Notes: generated by a model from the letters alone, not told the origin. A stretch of DNA of 64,000 bases from Massilia rubra (GCF_011682065.1 NZ_VUYU01000009.1:1-64000); one strand, 5' to 3'. Counted from the first letter of the stretch, positions 25,400 to 36,992 are shown. Translations and numbers: made by a program.

Positions 25400-28300
25400 A
25401 TGCCGACACAGCCCCTCCTCGTCCGAAACTACTTTCATCCAGCCGGCACCGACGCCGATCTGCTGCTGTGGATCGATGGCCGGGTGATCGCGCCGGTCAC
25501 GCCGTTGCGGTGGATCGGGCGCTTTGCCGACGACGGCCATGGCGGCATGATCGCGCCGGCGCACACGATGGACCAACGCGCCGGCTATATCGGCGCCGAC
25601 GGCGCATGGCTGGCCGGTCCCGGCATGGACAAGGCGCTCGCCTTCACCGCCGACGGGCTGGCGCGCTTTTGCGACGGCGGCCTGTGGGGCTTCGTCAACC
25701 TGGCGGGCGAGCGCGTCATCGCGGCGCAGTACGCCGGGGCGGAAGGGTTCTCGAACGGCCTGGCGGCGGTCAAGGTATCTGACGACCAGTGGCGCTACAT
25801 CGACTGCGATGGCCAGTTTGCCTTCGACGGCGCGTTTTCCCATGCGGGCAAGTTCAGCGCCTGCGGCCTGGCGGCGGCCGCGCCGGCGCAAGACCAGCCA
25901 TGGGGCTACATCGACCGGCAAGGCCAGTGGGCGATTGCGCCGCGGTTTTACCGCGCATGGGCCTTCTCGGCCGGCGGCGTCGCGCCGGCCGGCGCCAGCC
26001 AGGGAAAGTGGGGGCTGATCGATACCGGCGGCCACTGGATCATGCCGGCGTCGTTTGAATTCATCGCGCCATTCAATGACGACGGCTATGCCAGTTTCTC
26101 CGATTCCGATTCGGACGACGAACCGGGAGGCTACCTCGACCCGCTCGGCGTCAAGGTCATCGGCGGAAAATGGGTGTCGACGAAGATGCACGCCGGCGTT
26201 GCGACCAACGGGGATCGTGGCTTCGTTACGGCCGACGGGCCGCTGACGTTCCCGGTCGAACTGCGATGGGTGCGCAAGTTCGACGACAGCGGCTATGCAC
26301 TGGCGCGCACGGCGGACTTTGCGCCCGGCGTAAAGGCGATGCCTGTCGCAGCGGTGTGGGGCTTCACGCACCGCGACGGCCGCTTCGTGCCGGCGCCGGA
26401 GAACGCGCTCGAACCGCTCACGCTCGACGGCTTCATTCCCGACAACGAAAGCGACACGCCGTTGACGCCTTTCCTCATGCGCGACGGGCAAATTCATTTG
26501 CTCGACAGCGAGGCACGTACGGTCCTGATCTGGCAACGCGAACTCTGCGCCGGTGGCGCATGCGCAGCCTTGTACGACCATGCCGGCCAGGCGCTCTGGC
26601 GCGGAATGCCATGTGGCTCACTGACTGTCCATGCGCCCTTCTTCGTCCTGCCGCCCGAGTCCTTCCTGGTCGCTGTCGACACCTTCGAACAGATACCCGG
26701 CTTCGCAGCGTCCATGCTCGACGATATCGAATCCAGGCTGCATGAACTTGTGCAAAGCCGGGCGGGAACCCCTCGCACGACCATCTCGCACCGCGTGATG
26801 CGCATCTACATCAGCGAACCGCACAACACGGAGTATGATTTTCTTGGCAGGGTGCGTTCGGGGACGCGTGGCGTGGCGCGCGAGCGCATCATCGCCGCGC
26901 TGGAACAACGCTTCGGCCCCAGCGACACCGATCCCGATCTGGCGGGGGCCGGCGAGCGCACAGATTCGATCGCATGGCCGGTGCAGCTGCGGCAACCGGT
27001 CAATACGGCGCACGGCGCAAGAGAAGACGCTAACCGCTTATGGATCGCCATCTATTGCGATGACGGCAGCGAGGACGCCGACGCGTGGTTCGACATCTGG
27101 ATGGACTGCGGTCCGAGCATCGAAACACTGGAAATGGCGTCAGCGGGCACGATCGCAGGGCAGGAAGACCCGGATGACGATGACGACTACGAAGAAGACA
27201 CGGCACAAGACGAACAGGAAGATGAAGCACCCGCGGGAACGCCCTACGAGCAATGGATCGCCGCTGTCAAACGACGCGAATACGCCATCGAAGAAGTCCC
27301 CGCCGAATTGATGGACGATGTCCTGTGCGAGACCGCGCTGGCCCATGGCAGCGGCGCACTGCTGTACCTGTCCGCACGGTGGCAGACGCCGGAGCGCCTG
27401 GCGTCGCTGGTCCGCAAGGATGTCTACAGTGCGGTACGGATTCCGCCCGCTTGCATGACCGCCGCCGCACTTGCGCTGGCACGCGCGCTGTACGGTACGG
27501 ACCCGGACTGGCAAGAGGCAGATGCGGAGGCATCGACAGTGCCGCCCTACCTGAACGACTACAGCATCGGCAAGGTGTGGGGCTGCCTGCTCGACTACGA
27601 GCAATGCCTGCGGGCAGTCAGGGAACGCGCAAGCCTGGCGTCGATTCCGCGCTGGTTGCGCACCCCTGAGCTGGAAGCGATCGCCTTGGACAACGATATC
27701 GGCGACATCCGCTGGCTCGACAAGAGCGATATCACACCGGATCTGGTGCGCCGGGCCCTGTCCACCCCGGACGCCAACGCCAACGCCGTGCGATGCATCC
27801 CTGCCGCGCTGATGACGACGGAAATGTGTTTGCTCGCGGTCCGCACCGAGGCGACCACGCTACGCAGCATGGCGCCAGAGCTGCGCACGGCCGAGATATG
27901 CGCCGCAGCCCTGGAAAAAGACCGGTACATCCTGGCCGATGTACCGGACGCCGTGCGCGAACCTGCCATCACGCGCCTGATCGACAAGGACCTGCGCTCG
28001 TCCACGGCGATACGCGACCAGCGCACCTTCAGCAAATGGCACAAGCTGCGCGCCTGGATCAAGTTATTTCAAAAGGATTACCAGGGCGCCATCGCCGACG
28101 CCACCCTGGCCTTGCAAGCGATTCCGGACTCGGCCGACGCGCACTACATCCTCGCACACGCCTTCAGGGAAACGGGCGAGCATGACGCGGCGGCACGCGC
28201 GGCATTTCTGGCGCTGTCGATCGACAGCGACTACCGCGAGGAGTTCAACCACAACGCCAGCACCGGCTGGCTGCGCCCCCTGGCCAAAAGGGCTGTCACC

Positions 28301-28705
28301 AACGTCGACGACGCCGCGTTGCTGGCCCGGGTGGCAACCAATCCGGGCGCACTGGCCGGCATTCCGCGCTGGCGCGTTACCCGCGAGATGGTCGACCTTG
28401 CGCTTGGCGCAGACGCCGCAACCGTGGCGTTCGTTCCCAAGCGGCTCATGACGCCAGAACTCTACGCCCTGGCGCTGGCACGCAACGTCAAGCAGTTCAG
28501 GCAGATCCCGGCCGCCTTCAAGAACGAGGCATTTTGCCTGGCGGCGGTGCATCACGCGAGCTTCGGGCTTTACTACGTGCCGGAGGCGCAGCGCACGCTC
28601 GCGCTGTGCATCGCCGCCGCGCGCGACAGCAGCATGGCGCTCGATTATGTTCCGGCAGCGCTGCTGGACGAGGTTCTGCGGGCGCCCGGCGTACGCAGGT
28701 CTTGA
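25400..28705 (+). CDS. Giant WG-repeat protein with TPR and helical repeats
   Basis: A 1101-residue soluble protein without signal peptide. Residues about 60-330 contain WG repeats (WGFVNLAGERVI, WGYIDRQGQWAI, WGLIDTGGHWIM), beta-structured units found in surface and intracellular binding proteins. Residues about 400-590 are an unassigned domain, followed by a strongly acidic linker (DPDDDDDYEEDTAQDEQEDE). The C-terminal third has helical repeats of about 50 residues (for example AALMTTEMCLLAVRTEATTL and PELRTAEICAAALEKD; later PKRLMTPELYALALARN) resembling DUF4116, interrupted by a TPR-like hairpin (QGAIADATLALQAIPDS). It looks like a scaffold or effector-type protein; function unknown. Divergent from the S46 gene. 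Confidence 0.8.
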   Translation: MPTQPLLVRNYFHPAGTDADLLLWIDGRVIAPVTPLRWIGRFADDGHGGMIAPAHTMDQRAGYIGADGAWLAGPGMDKALAFTADGLARFCDGGLWGFVNLAGERVIAAQYAGAEGFSNGLAAVKVSDDQWRYIDCDGQFAFDGAFSHAGKFSACGLAAAAPAQDQPWGYIDRQGQWAIAPRFYRAWAFSAGGVAPAGASQGKWGLIDTGGHWIMPASFEFIAPFNDDGYASFSDSDSDDEPGGYLDPLGVKVIGGKWVSTKMHAGVATNGDRGFVTADGPLTFPVELRWVRKFDDSGYALARTADFAPGVKAMPVAAVWGFTHRDGRFVPAPENALEPLTLDGFIPDNESDTPLTPFLMRDGQIHLLDSEARTVLIWQRELCAGGACAALYDHAGQALWRGMPCGSLTVHAPFFVLPPESFLVAVDTFEQIPGFAASMLDDIESRLHELVQSRAGTPRTTISHRVMRIYISEPHNTEYDFLGRVRSGTRGVARERIIAALEQRFGPSDTDPDLAGAGERTDSIAWPVQLRQPVNTAHGAREDANRLWIAIYCDDGSEDADAWFDIWMDCGPSIETLEMASAGTIAGQEDPDDDDDYEEDTAQDEQEDEAPAGTPYEQWIAAVKRREYAIEEVPAELMDDVLCETALAHGSGALLYLSARWQTPERLASLVRKDVYSAVRIPPACMTAAALALARALYGTDPDWQEADAEASTVPPYLNDYSIGKVWGCLLDYEQCLRAVRERASLASIPRWLRTPELEAIALDNDIGDIRWLDKSDITPDLVRRALSTPDANANAVRCIPAALMTTEMCLLAVRTEATTLRSMAPELRTAEICAAALEKDRYILADVPDAVREPAITRLIDKDLRSSTAIRDQRTFSKWHKLRAWIKLFQKDYQGAIADATLALQAIPDSADAHYILAHAFRETGEHDAAARAAFLALSIDSDYREEFNHNASTGWLRPLAKRAVTNVDDAALLARVATNPGALAGIPRWRVTREMVDLALGADAATVAFVPKRLMTPELYALALARNVKQFRQIPAAFKNEAFCLAAVHHASFGLYYVPEAQRTLALCIAAARDSSMALDYVPAALLDEVLRAPGVRRS

Positions 28706-28707
28706 GA

Positions 28708-29232
28708 TCAGCGTCCACCCTGTCCAGATAAACTCAGCCGGCCCTGGCGCTTGCGCTTTTTAGGCGCCAGCATGCTGCCGGTGCAGGTGGGCGCGCCACA
28801 GCGGCATTCGAAGGCTTTTTTGACAGCGGGCGTGTGCCGCTCTTCGTAGATCAGCGCGTAGTTGTATTTGAGTTCTTCGTCGCGCATGATCGGATGCAGT
28901 GCGTAGATGAACACCCTGCCCTCGTCTTCCTGCGCTTCGCAATTCGGTTCGCAGGCGTGATTGATGAAGCGCGAATCGTTGCCGCCACGGCCACCGTCGA
29001 TGACCATGCCGTCGGCCAGCGAAAAGAAGAACGTGTGGTTGACAGGCCCGCCACCGGCGTCGGCGCGGACCGCCGATTCGTCAGACGTGATGCGCTCGCC
29101 CGTGTATTCGGCGATCTGCTCGCCCGGCTCGATGTCGCGCGTGGCAAATACGCCGTTGCCGTGGATAGTGGAGCGGCGTACTTCGTAGCAGGCTGGCTCG
29201 GTTTGACTGGATTGGGAGGGTGTACTGTTCAT
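28708..29232 (-). CDS. SET-domain lysine methyltransferase
   Basis: A 174-residue SET protein. The order is STIHGNGVFATRDIEPGEQI (start of SET), the pseudoknot residues RFINHACEPNCEAQ (NHxCxPN), KYNYALIYEE and a post-SET zinc cluster CRCGAPTCTG. These elements are complete, so the protein is likely an active S-adenosylmethionine-dependent lysine methyltransferase. In bacteria such enzymes modify ribosomal, histone-like or host proteins; the target is unknown. The C-terminal tail is Lys/Arg-rich (PKKRKRQGR). Two bases separate its stop from that of the WG-repeat gene. Confidence 0.9.
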   Translation of the reverse strand: MNSTPSQSSQTEPACYEVRRSTIHGNGVFATRDIEPGEQIAEYTGERITSDESAVRADAGGGPVNHTFFFSLADGMVIDGGRGGNDSRFINHACEPNCEAQEDEGRVFIYALHPIMRDEELKYNYALIYEERHTPAVKKAFECRCGAPTCTGSMLAPKKRKRQGRLSLSGQGGR

Positions 29233-29241
29233 CCGCCTATT

Positions 29242-30651
29242 TTACTGCGCTTGCCACCCGCCCCCCAATGCCTGAATCAACGAAATCGCGGTGCTCTGGC
29301 GGTCGCCCTGCGCCTGCACCAGCGCGCGCCGCGCCGACAGCGCGCTGGCCTGGGCCTGCACCACTTCGCTGTAGCTCACCTGCCCCGCCTTGTAGCGATT
29401 GAGGATCTGCGCCTCGACCTGGTCGGCCGAGTCGGATGCCTCGCGGCGCAGCACCAGTTGCTGCGCCAGCACGCGCGTGGCGGAGAGCTGGTTTTCCACG
29501 TCGCCGAAGGCATCGAGCACCGTCTGGCGGTAGCGCGCCACCGCCGCCTGCTGGCTCGCTTCGGCCCCGGCCACGCTGGCGCGCGTGGCGCCGGCGTTGA
29601 ACAGGGTTTGCGCCGCGTTCAAGCCGAATGACCAGAGCGCGCTCGAGGCGCTGAACAGGTCCGATACGCGGCTGCCGCTGTTGCCCACCGACGCGCTCAA
29701 GCCGATGTTCGGATAGTAGGCCGAGCGCGCGATGCCGATCTGCTCATTGGCCGACGCCACGCGCCGTTCGGCGGCGGCGATGTCGGGCCGGCGCTGCAAC
29801 AGCGCCGACGGCACGCCGACCGGAATCTCGGGCACGAACGCTTGCCACGGTGCGCTCGCCAGGCTGAAGTCGGCCGGGGCCTTGCCCAGCAAGACGGCGA
29901 TGGCGTGTTCGAACTGGGCACGCTGGCGCGCCAGCGACAAGGCGTCGATGCGGGCATTGGACAATTGCGTCTGCGCCTGCAGCACGTCGGACTTGGTGGC
30001 GATACCGGCGTCGAAGCGGTTGCGCGTGATCTGCAGCACGCGCTGGTAGCCTTCGATGGTGGTGGCCAGCAGCGCCGCCTGGGCGTCGGTCTGGCGCACC
30101 ACGAAATAGTTGGCCGCCAGTTCGCCCTGGGCCGACAGGCGCGCCGACGCCAGGTCGGCGGCGCTGGCCTGGGCATTGGCGCTGGCCGCGCCCACGCTGG
30201 CGCGCAGCCGGCCCCACAGGTCGGGCTCCCAGCTGGTGCCGATGTTGAGGCGGTAGTTATTGTCCGCGCCGGCATTGCGCGTGCCCGAGCGCTCGCCGCT
30301 GGTACTGAGCGATACGCTCGGGAACAGCGCGGCGCGCTGCTGCGCTACCTGCGAACGGGCTTGCGCGTACGAAGCGACGGCGGCGGCGACGTTCTGGTTC
30401 GATACCTCCACTTGCGCGGCCAATTCGTTCAGGACCGGATCGTTGAACAGCATCCACCACGGGCCACGGTCAAGCGCATCGGCCGGGGCGGCAGGCGACC
30501 ATCCCTGCGCCTCCTTGAAAGCAAGCGGTTCGGGCGTGGTGGGCTTGACGTACGCCGGACCGACGGCGCAGCCGCCGAGCAAAAAGGCGGCCAGCGGCAG
30601 AAGATGAAGAAGCGGACGAAGGAGCGGAATGGCGCGCATAGGATTACTCAT
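29242..30651 (-). CDS. NodT-type outer-membrane efflux lipoprotein
   Basis: A 469-residue TolC/OprM-like outer-membrane factor: lipoprotein signal with lipid-anchored Cys in LLGGCAVGPAYVKP, then the duplicated coiled-coil barrel pattern (QVEVSNQNVAAAVASYAQAR and its counterpart VAGAEASQQAAVARYRQ). It opens the exit duct of an RND pump. Two starts are possible, 30651 (ATGA overlap with the upstream pump gene) and 30639. Last gene of the efflux operon. Confidence 0.92.
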   Translation of the reverse strand: MSNPMRAIPLLRPLLHLLPLAAFLLGGCAVGPAYVKPTTPEPLAFKEAQGWSPAAPADALDRGPWWMLFNDPVLNELAAQVEVSNQNVAAAVASYAQARSQVAQQRAALFPSVSLSTSGERSGTRNAGADNNYRLNIGTSWEPDLWGRLRASVGAASANAQASAADLASARLSAQGELAANYFVVRQTDAQAALLATTIEGYQRVLQITRNRFDAGIATKSDVLQAQTQLSNARIDALSLARQRAQFEHAIAVLLGKAPADFSLASAPWQAFVPEIPVGVPSALLQRRPDIAAAERRVASANEQIGIARSAYYPNIGLSASVGNSGSRVSDLFSASSALWSFGLNAAQTLFNAGATRASVAGAEASQQAAVARYRQTVLDAFGDVENQLSATRVLAQQLVLRREASDSADQVEAQILNRYKAGQVSYSEVVQAQASALSARRALVQAQGDRQSTAISLIQALGGGWQAQ

Positions 30652-33600
30652 TGTGGATTGGGTGAGGCAGCGTTGTCGGCGTGATGGCCAAGCTGGCGCT
30701 CGGCGGGACTGCGCCGGCGCAGCTTGTCCATCACGACGTAGACGACGGGGGTGGTGAGCAGGGTCAGGACCTGGCTGGCGATCAGGCCGCCGATGATGGC
30801 GATGCCGAGCGGGCGGCGCAGCTCGGAGCCTTCGCCGAAGCCGATTGCCAGCGGCAAGGCGCCCAGTGCGGCGGCCAGGGTCGTCATCAGGATCGGGCGA
30901 AAGCGCAGCAGGCACGCTTCGCGCACCGCTTCCAATGGAGACAGGCCGCGCGTGCGCTCGGCTTCGAGTGCAAAGTCGATGATCAGGATCGCATTCTTCT
31001 TCACGATCCCGATCAGCAGAAACACGCCGATCAGGGCGATGATCGAAAATTCCATCTTGAACAGCAGCAGGGCCAGCACAGCGCCCACGCCAGCCGACGG
31101 CAGGGTCGAGAGCACCGTGATCGGGTGCACCAGGCTTTCGTACAGGATGCCGAGCACGATGTAGATGACAACGATGGCCGCCGCGATCAGCATCGGCTGC
31201 TCCTTGTTCGACTCGTCGGCCGCGCGCGCCGTGCCCTGGAAGCTGCCGCGCACATTGTTCGGCATGCCGATGTCGGCCTCCGCCTGCTTGACGGCGGCCT
31301 GTCCGTCGGCCAGGTTGCTGCCCTGCGCCAGGTTGAACGACACCGTCGTCGCCAGTTCGCCGTCCTGGTGGTTGACCGAGGTCGGGGTCGAGCTTTCGGC
31401 AAAGCTGGCGATCGCCGACAGCGGCACCATGGTGGTTGCCGCGCTGCTCAGGGCTTGCCCGCTGGACGGGTCGCGCGCGGCCGTGGTGTTGGCCGGCGTG
31501 GCGGCGCCGCCGGCGCTGGACGTGCCGCGCGAAGGCACGTACACATCGTTCAACGCTTCGGGGGACTGCTGGTACTGCTTTGCCACGCCCATGATCACGC
31601 TGTACTGGTTCAGTTCATCGTAGATGGTGGTGACCTGGCGTTGGCCGAACGCGTTGTAGAGCGCATTGTCGACGTCGCGCGGGTTGATGCCGAGGCGCGC
31701 GGCGCTGTCCTTGTCGATCTGGACGAACATTTCGACGCCGTTTTCGGCCTGGTCGGTGTCCACATCGACCAGCGGCGCTTGCCGCTTCATGGCATCGGCC
31801 AGCTTGCCGGCCCATAGTTTGAGGTCGGCGCGGTTGTCGCTCTTTAAGGTGTACTGGTAGGTCGAGTTGGACTGGCGCCCGCCCATGCGCAGGTCCTGCA
31901 CCGGGTTGAGGAACATCGACACGCCGGTCACCTTGGCCAGTTGCGGACGCAGGCGCGCGATCACGGCTTGCCCGCCATCGCTGCGTTCGGACACCGGTTT
32001 GAGGTTGATGAACATGAAGCCGCCCCCTGCCCGCCCGCCGCCGGTAAAGCCGACCACCGTGGCCACCGCCGGATCGCGCCGGATAATATCGACCAGTTGC
32101 TTCAATTTCGCCTGCATGGCCTGGAACGAGATGCTCTGGTCGGCGCGCAGGCCGCCGCTGATCTGGCCCGTGTCCTGCTGCGGAAAGAAGCCTTTCGGCG
32201 CGGCGGAAAACAGGTAGACATTGAGGCCGATCACGAACACGAAGATCAGCATCACCAGCGCAATGCTGTCCAACGCCCAGTCGAGCGAATGTTCGTACGC
32301 TTTGTGGATGCGGTCGAAACCGCGTTCGGCCCAGCGCGCAAGGCGGCCCGGCTGGCGCTCGATGTCGGTCGGCTTGAGCAGCCAGGCGCACATCATCGGC
32401 GTGGTGGTGAGCGAAATGACCAGCGAAATCATCACCGCCGCCGACAAGGTCACGGCGAACTCGCGGAACAGGCGGCCGACCTGCCCGCCCATGAACAGCA
32501 GCGGGATGAACACGGCCACCAGCGACAGGCTGATCGAGAGCACCGTAAAGCCCACTTCGCGCGCGCCCAGCAGCGCCGCCTGCATGCGGTCCATGCCGTT
32601 TTCGATGTGGCGCGCGGTGTTCTCCAGCACGACGATGGCGTCGTCGACCACGAAGCCGGTGGCCACCGTCAGCGCCATCAGCGACAGGTTGTTCAGGGAA
32701 AAACCGAGCATGTACATCACGCCGAAGGTGCCGAGCAGCGACACCACGGTGGCCACCGCCGGGATGATGGTGGCGCGCACGCTGCGCAGGAACAGGCTGA
32801 CCACCAGCACCACCAGCAGAATCGAGATCATCAGGGTCAGTTCGATCTCGGCCAGCGACGAGCGGATCGAGTTGGTGCTGTCGGACGCCACTTCCAGCTT
32901 CACGTCCTGCGGTAGTTGCGCCTGGAGCATTGGCACCAGGGCGCGTACCCCGTCCACCGTTTCGATGACGTTGGCGCCGGGCTGGCGCGTGATCAGCACG
33001 ATCACCGCCGGCTGGCCGTTGAACAGGCCGAGCGTATTGACGTTTTCGACGCCGTCGATCACTTCGGCCACGTCGTCCAGGCGCACGGCCGCGCCGTTGC
33101 GCCAGGCGACCACCAGGCTGCGGTAGTCGGCCGCGCTGCGCCCGCCGGTGGCGGTGCTGGCCTGCGAGTAGATCTGCAGGCGCATGCCGTTGCCTTCGAT
33201 GGCGCCCTTGGGCCGGTTGGCGTTGGTCGACTGGATCGCGGCGCGCACGTCCTCGGTCGAGACACCGTAGCGATTGAGCGCGTACGGCAGCAATTCGACG
33301 CGCACGGCCGGCAGCGAGCCGCCACCGATTTCCACGTCGCCCACGCCCTGCACCTGCGCCAGCTTCTGCTGCACCAGGTTCGATACCGACTCGAAGATCT
33401 GGCCGGGCGACTTGGTCCTGGAGGTCAATGCCAGGATGATGATGGGCGCGTCGGACGGATTGGCCTTGCGGTAGGTCGGGTTGCTCTTGAGCGTGGACGG
33501 CAGGTCGGCGCGCGCGGCGCTGATCGCCGCCTGCACTTCGCGCGCGGCCGAATCGATCTTGCGGTTCAAGTCGAACTGCAGGCTCACGCGGGTCGAGCCG

Positions 33601-33857
33601 CTGCCGCTCGACGAGGTCATTTCGTTCACGCCCGAGATAACGCCGAGGCGACGCTCGAGCGGCGTGGCCACGCTGGTGGACATGGTGTCGGGACTGGCGC
33701 CCGGCAGCGACGCGCTGACCGAGATGGTCGGAAAATCCACCTGCGGCAGCGGCGAGACCGGCAGCACGAAGAACGCGCCGATGCCGGCCAGCGCAATGCC
33801 CAGCGTGAGCAGGACGGTGGCGATCGGGCGCCGGACAAAAGGCTCGGACAAGTTCAC
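30648..33857 (-). CDS. mdtC: RND multidrug pump subunit (MdtC-like)
   Basis: A 1069-residue inner-membrane HAE1-type RND transporter with an N-terminal helix ([20 protein letters not shown]), two large periplasmic loops and the proton-relay Asp pair in [18 protein letters not shown] of helix 4. It forms a heterotrimeric pump with the upstream subunit in Mdt systems. A Ser/Ala/Thr-rich insertion ([20 protein letters not shown]) in the second periplasmic loop is unusual. It overlaps the neighbours on both sides by four bases (ATGA). Confidence 0.92.
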   Translation of the reverse strand: MNLSEPFVRRPIATVLLTLGIALAGIGAFFVLPVSPLPQVDFPTISVSASLPGASPDTMSTSVATPLERRLGVISGVNEMTSSSGSGSTRVSLQFDLNRKIDSAAREVQAAISAARADLPSTLKSNPTYRKANPSDAPIIILALTSRTKSPGQIFESVSNLVQQKLAQVQGVGDVEIGGGSLPAVRVELLPYALNRYGVSTEDVRAAIQSTNANRPKGAIEGNGMRLQIYSQASTATGGRSAADYRSLVVAWRNGAAVRLDDVAEVIDGVENVNTLGLFNGQPAVIVLITRQPGANVIETVDGVRALVPMLQAQLPQDVKLEVASDSTNSIRSSLAEIELTLMISILLVVLVVSLFLRSVRATIIPAVATVVSLLGTFGVMYMLGFSLNNLSLMALTVATGFVVDDAIVVLENTARHIENGMDRMQAALLGAREVGFTVLSISLSLVAVFIPLLFMGGQVGRLFREFAVTLSAAVMISLVISLTTTPMMCAWLLKPTDIERQPGRLARWAERGFDRIHKAYEHSLDWALDSIALVMLIFVFVIGLNVYLFSAAPKGFFPQQDTGQISGGLRADQSISFQAMQAKLKQLVDIIRRDPAVATVVGFTGGGRAGGGFMFINLKPVSERSDGGQAVIARLRPQLAKVTGVSMFLNPVQDLRMGGRQSNSTYQYTLKSDNRADLKLWAGKLADAMKRQAPLVDVDTDQAENGVEMFVQIDKDSAARLGINPRDVDNALYNAFGQRQVTTIYDELNQYSVIMGVAKQYQQSPEALNDVYVPSRGTSSAGGAATPANTTAARDPSSGQALSSAATTMVPLSAIASFAESSTPTSVNHQDGELATTVSFNLAQGSNLADGQAAVKQAEADIGMPNNVRGSFQGTARAADESNKEQPMLIAAAIVVIYIVLGILYESLVHPITVLSTLPSAGVGAVLALLLFKMEFSIIALIGVFLLIGIVKKNAILIIDFALEAERTRGLSPLEAVREACLLRFRPILMTTLAAALGALPLAIGFGEGSELRRPLGIAIIGGLIASQVLTLLTTPVVYVVMDKLRRRSPAERQLGHHADNAASPNPQ

Positions 33858-36800
33858 TTGGCAACCTCGCCCGAGGCAACGACGTCTTTACGCGACCAGC
33901 GCCGCGCCAGGCTGTCGAAGCCGAGGTAAATCACCGGCGTCGTAAACAGCGTGAGCAGCTGGCTGACGATCAGGCCACCGAAGATGGCCAGGCCGAGTGG
34001 GCGGCGCAACTCGGCGCCTTCGCCCCAGCCCAGCATGAGCGGCACCGCCGCGAACAGGGCGGCCAGGGTCGTCATCAGGATCGGGCGAAAGCGCAGCAAT
34101 GCGGCCTGCTGGATCGCCTCGCGCGGGGCCATGCCCTTCTCGCGTTCAGCCTCGATGGCGAAGTCGATCATCATGATGGCGTTCTTCTTGACGATGCCGA
34201 TCAGGAGAATGATGCCGATGATGCCGATCACGCCCAGGTCTTGCCCGCTGATCATCAGCGCCAGCAGCGCGCCCACGCCGGCCGACGGCAGGGTCGACAA
34301 AATCGTCAGCGGATGCACATAGCTTTCGTACAGTACGCCGAGCACGATGTAGACGCAGACCACCGCCGCCAGGATCAGCCACAGCTGGTTCGACAGCGAC
34401 GCCTGGTAGGCGCCGGCGGCGCCGAGGAAGGTCATGCTGACCGACGCCGGCAGCTTGATTTCCAGCGCGGCGGCGCGGATCGCCTCGACCGACTGGCCGA
34501 GCGAGACGCCCGGCGCCGTGTCGAAACCGATGGTGGTGGCCGGGTATTGCGCCACGTGGGTGATCTGCAGCGGCGCCGGCTGCTCGGTAATGTTCGCCAC
34601 CGCCGACAACGGCGTGGTCTTGCCGGAGCCGGTCTTGATCGGCAACTGGCCCAGGCTGGCGATCGACATCTGCGCGTCGCGCTGCGCTTCCAGGATCACG
34701 CGGTACTGGTTGGTCTCGGTGAAGATGGTCGAGACGATGCGCTGGCCGTAGGCGCTGTACAGGGCGTCGTCGATCGAGGCGGCGGTGACCGACAGGCGCG
34801 AGGCCGTGTCGCGGTCGATGCTCACGAACGCCGAGGTGCCGGTGGCGCCGGCGTCGGTGACCACATTGCTCACCTGCTTGTTCTGCTGGAGGTGCTTGAC
34901 CAGGGCTGCTGCCCACTGGCTGACGGTGGCGCTGTCGGCGCCCTCGAGCGAAACGCGGTACAGGGTCGGGCCGCTTTCGGCGTCGATGGTCAGGTCCTGG
35001 GTCGGTTGCAGGTACAAGGTGACGCCTGCCACGTCGGCCACGCGGCGGCGCAGGCGCTCCATGATCTCGGCCTGGCTGGACGCCTTGTCGTGCTTCAGGT
35101 TGATCAGCATGCGGCCGGTGTGCAGCATGGTGTTGTTGGCCGCATCGACGCCCACGTTGGAACTGAGCGACTCCACATCGGGATCGGCCAGGATCGCCTT
35201 GCCGGCCGCTTGCTGCAGTTCGGCCATGCGGTCGTACGAAATCGACTGGCGCATCTCCACCCGCGCCTGGAGCTGGCCGGTATCCTGGGTCGGGAACAGG
35301 CCCTTGGGAATCAGGATGTACAGCACGGCCGTGAGCACCAGGGTGGCCAGGGCGACCAGCAAGGTCAATCCCTGGCGCGCCAGCACCCAGGTCAAGGCAT
35401 GGTCGTAACGCACGATCACGCGCTCGAAAAAGGCCTGGGTGCGTTGCGCCATGCGCCCCGGTTTTTCATCTTCATGGCTGCGCAGCCAGCGCGCCGACAT
35501 CATCGGCACCAGGGTCAAGGACACCACGCCCGATATCAGGATGGTGATCGCCAGCGTGATGGCGAACTCGCGGAACAGGCGCCCCACCACGTCGCCCATG
35601 AACAACAGCGGAATGAGCACGGCGATCAGCGACACCGTCAGCGAGATGATGGTAAAGCCGATCTGCGCGGCGCCCTTGACGGCGGCCGCCATCGGCGTTT
35701 CGCCTTCTTCGATGTAGCGCGCGATGTTTTCGATCATGACGATGGCGTCATCGACCACGAAACCGGTGGCAATCGTCAGTGCCATCAGGGACAGGTTATT
35801 CAGGCTGTAGCCGAGCAGGTACATGGCCCCGCAGGTGCCGATCAGCGAGATCGGCACGGCCAGGCTGGCAATGACCGTGGCGCGCACGCTGTGCAAGAAG
35901 GCGAAAATGACCAGCACGACCAGCGCCACGGCCAGCAGCAGTTCGAGTTCGACGTGAGTGACCGAGGCGCGGATGCCGGTGGTGCGGTCCGACAGCACGT
36001 CGAGCCGCAGCGCGCCGGGCAGGCTCGCTTGCAGTTCGGGCAGGCGCGCCTTGATGGCGTCGACCGTGGCGATGACGTTGGCGCCGGGCTGGCGCTGCAC
36101 GTTCAGGATAATGGCCGGCTTCATGTTGGCCCAGGCGCCCAGCTTGACGTTTTCGGCGCTGTCGACCACCTTGGCAACGTCCGACAGGCGCACCGGGGCG
36201 CCGTTGCGGTAGGCGACGATCAGTTTTTCGTAATCGGGCACGGTCAGCAGCTGATCGTTGGCGTTGATCGCGTAAGAGCGCGTGGGACCGTCGAAATTGC
36301 CCTTGGCGCTGTTGGCGTTGGCGCCCGAAATCGCACTGCGCAAGGTGTCCAGCCCGAGGCCGTAGGTTGCCAGCGCGCCGGTATCGGCCTGGATGCGCAC
36401 CGCCGGCCGCTGTCCGCCGCTCAGGGTGACCAGGCCCACGCCCGACACCTGGCTGATTTTCAGCGCCAGGCGCGTGTTGACCAGGTTCTGCACCTCGGTC
36501 AGCGGCACCGTGTCCGACGTGATGGCGAGCGTGAGCACCGGCGCGTCGGCCGGATTGACCTTGGCGTACACCGGCGGCGCCGGCAGGTCGGCCGGCAGCA
36601 GCGAGCCGCCGGCGTTAATGGCCGCCTGCACTTCCTGCTCGGCCACGTCGAGCGTTTGCCCCAGGCCGAACTGCAGGGTAACGATGGACACGCCCGAGGC
36701 GCTGGTGGAACTCATGCGCTGCAAGCCGGACATCTGGCCGAAGCGGCGTTCCAGCGGAGCCGTGACGGTGCGCGCCATCACTTCGGGACTGGCGCCCGGA

Positions 36801-36952
36801 TACAGGGTTTGCACCTGGATGGTCGGGAAGTCGACCTGCGGCAGCGCCGACAGCGGCAAAAACTTGAAGCCGACAAAACCGGCCAGCACGATCGCCAGCA
36901 TCAGCAGCGACGTGGCGACCGGGCGGGCGATAAACGGGGCTGAAGGATTCAT
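33854..36952 (-). CDS. mdtB: RND multidrug pump subunit (MdtB-like)
   Basis: A 1032-residue HAE1 RND transporter, paralogous to the next gene: [20 protein letters not shown] as first helix and [20 protein letters not shown] in helix 4 with both relay Asp residues. Ordering MFP-RND-RND-OMF matches mdtABC plus an outer-membrane factor, so this is the B-type subunit. Such pumps export bile salts, novobiocin, flavonoids or metal-chelate-type compounds. Start ATG at 36952 is 40 bases after the stop of the fusion protein gene; its stop overlaps the next start by four bases. Confidence 0.92.
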   Translation of the reverse strand: MNPSAPFIARPVATSLLMLAIVLAGFVGFKFLPLSALPQVDFPTIQVQTLYPGASPEVMARTVTAPLERRFGQMSGLQRMSSTSASGVSIVTLQFGLGQTLDVAEQEVQAAINAGGSLLPADLPAPPVYAKVNPADAPVLTLAITSDTVPLTEVQNLVNTRLALKISQVSGVGLVTLSGGQRPAVRIQADTGALATYGLGLDTLRSAISGANANSAKGNFDGPTRSYAINANDQLLTVPDYEKLIVAYRNGAPVRLSDVAKVVDSAENVKLGAWANMKPAIILNVQRQPGANVIATVDAIKARLPELQASLPGALRLDVLSDRTTGIRASVTHVELELLLAVALVVLVIFAFLHSVRATVIASLAVPISLIGTCGAMYLLGYSLNNLSLMALTIATGFVVDDAIVMIENIARYIEEGETPMAAAVKGAAQIGFTIISLTVSLIAVLIPLLFMGDVVGRLFREFAITLAITILISGVVSLTLVPMMSARWLRSHEDEKPGRMAQRTQAFFERVIVRYDHALTWVLARQGLTLLVALATLVLTAVLYILIPKGLFPTQDTGQLQARVEMRQSISYDRMAELQQAAGKAILADPDVESLSSNVGVDAANNTMLHTGRMLINLKHDKASSQAEIMERLRRRVADVAGVTLYLQPTQDLTIDAESGPTLYRVSLEGADSATVSQWAAALVKHLQQNKQVSNVVTDAGATGTSAFVSIDRDTASRLSVTAASIDDALYSAYGQRIVSTIFTETNQYRVILEAQRDAQMSIASLGQLPIKTGSGKTTPLSAVANITEQPAPLQITHVAQYPATTIGFDTAPGVSLGQSVEAIRAAALEIKLPASVSMTFLGAAGAYQASLSNQLWLILAAVVCVYIVLGVLYESYVHPLTILSTLPSAGVGALLALMISGQDLGVIGIIGIILLIGIVKKNAIMMIDFAIEAEREKGMAPREAIQQAALLRFRPILMTTLAALFAAVPLMLGWGEGAELRRPLGLAIFGGLIVSQLLTLFTTPVIYLGFDSLARRWSRKDVVASGEVAK

Positions 36953-36992
36953 CGCGCGCCCCTCGCATCATGTGCCAAGATCGGCGCTACCA

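Noticed and set aside
34241-36943. 900-codon open frame on the plus strand opposite the mdtB gene
   Set aside because: It is antisense to a well-supported RND pump. Its composition (His, Arg, Gly and Asp runs) is typical of an antisense frame in high-GC DNA, and no domain is recognisable.
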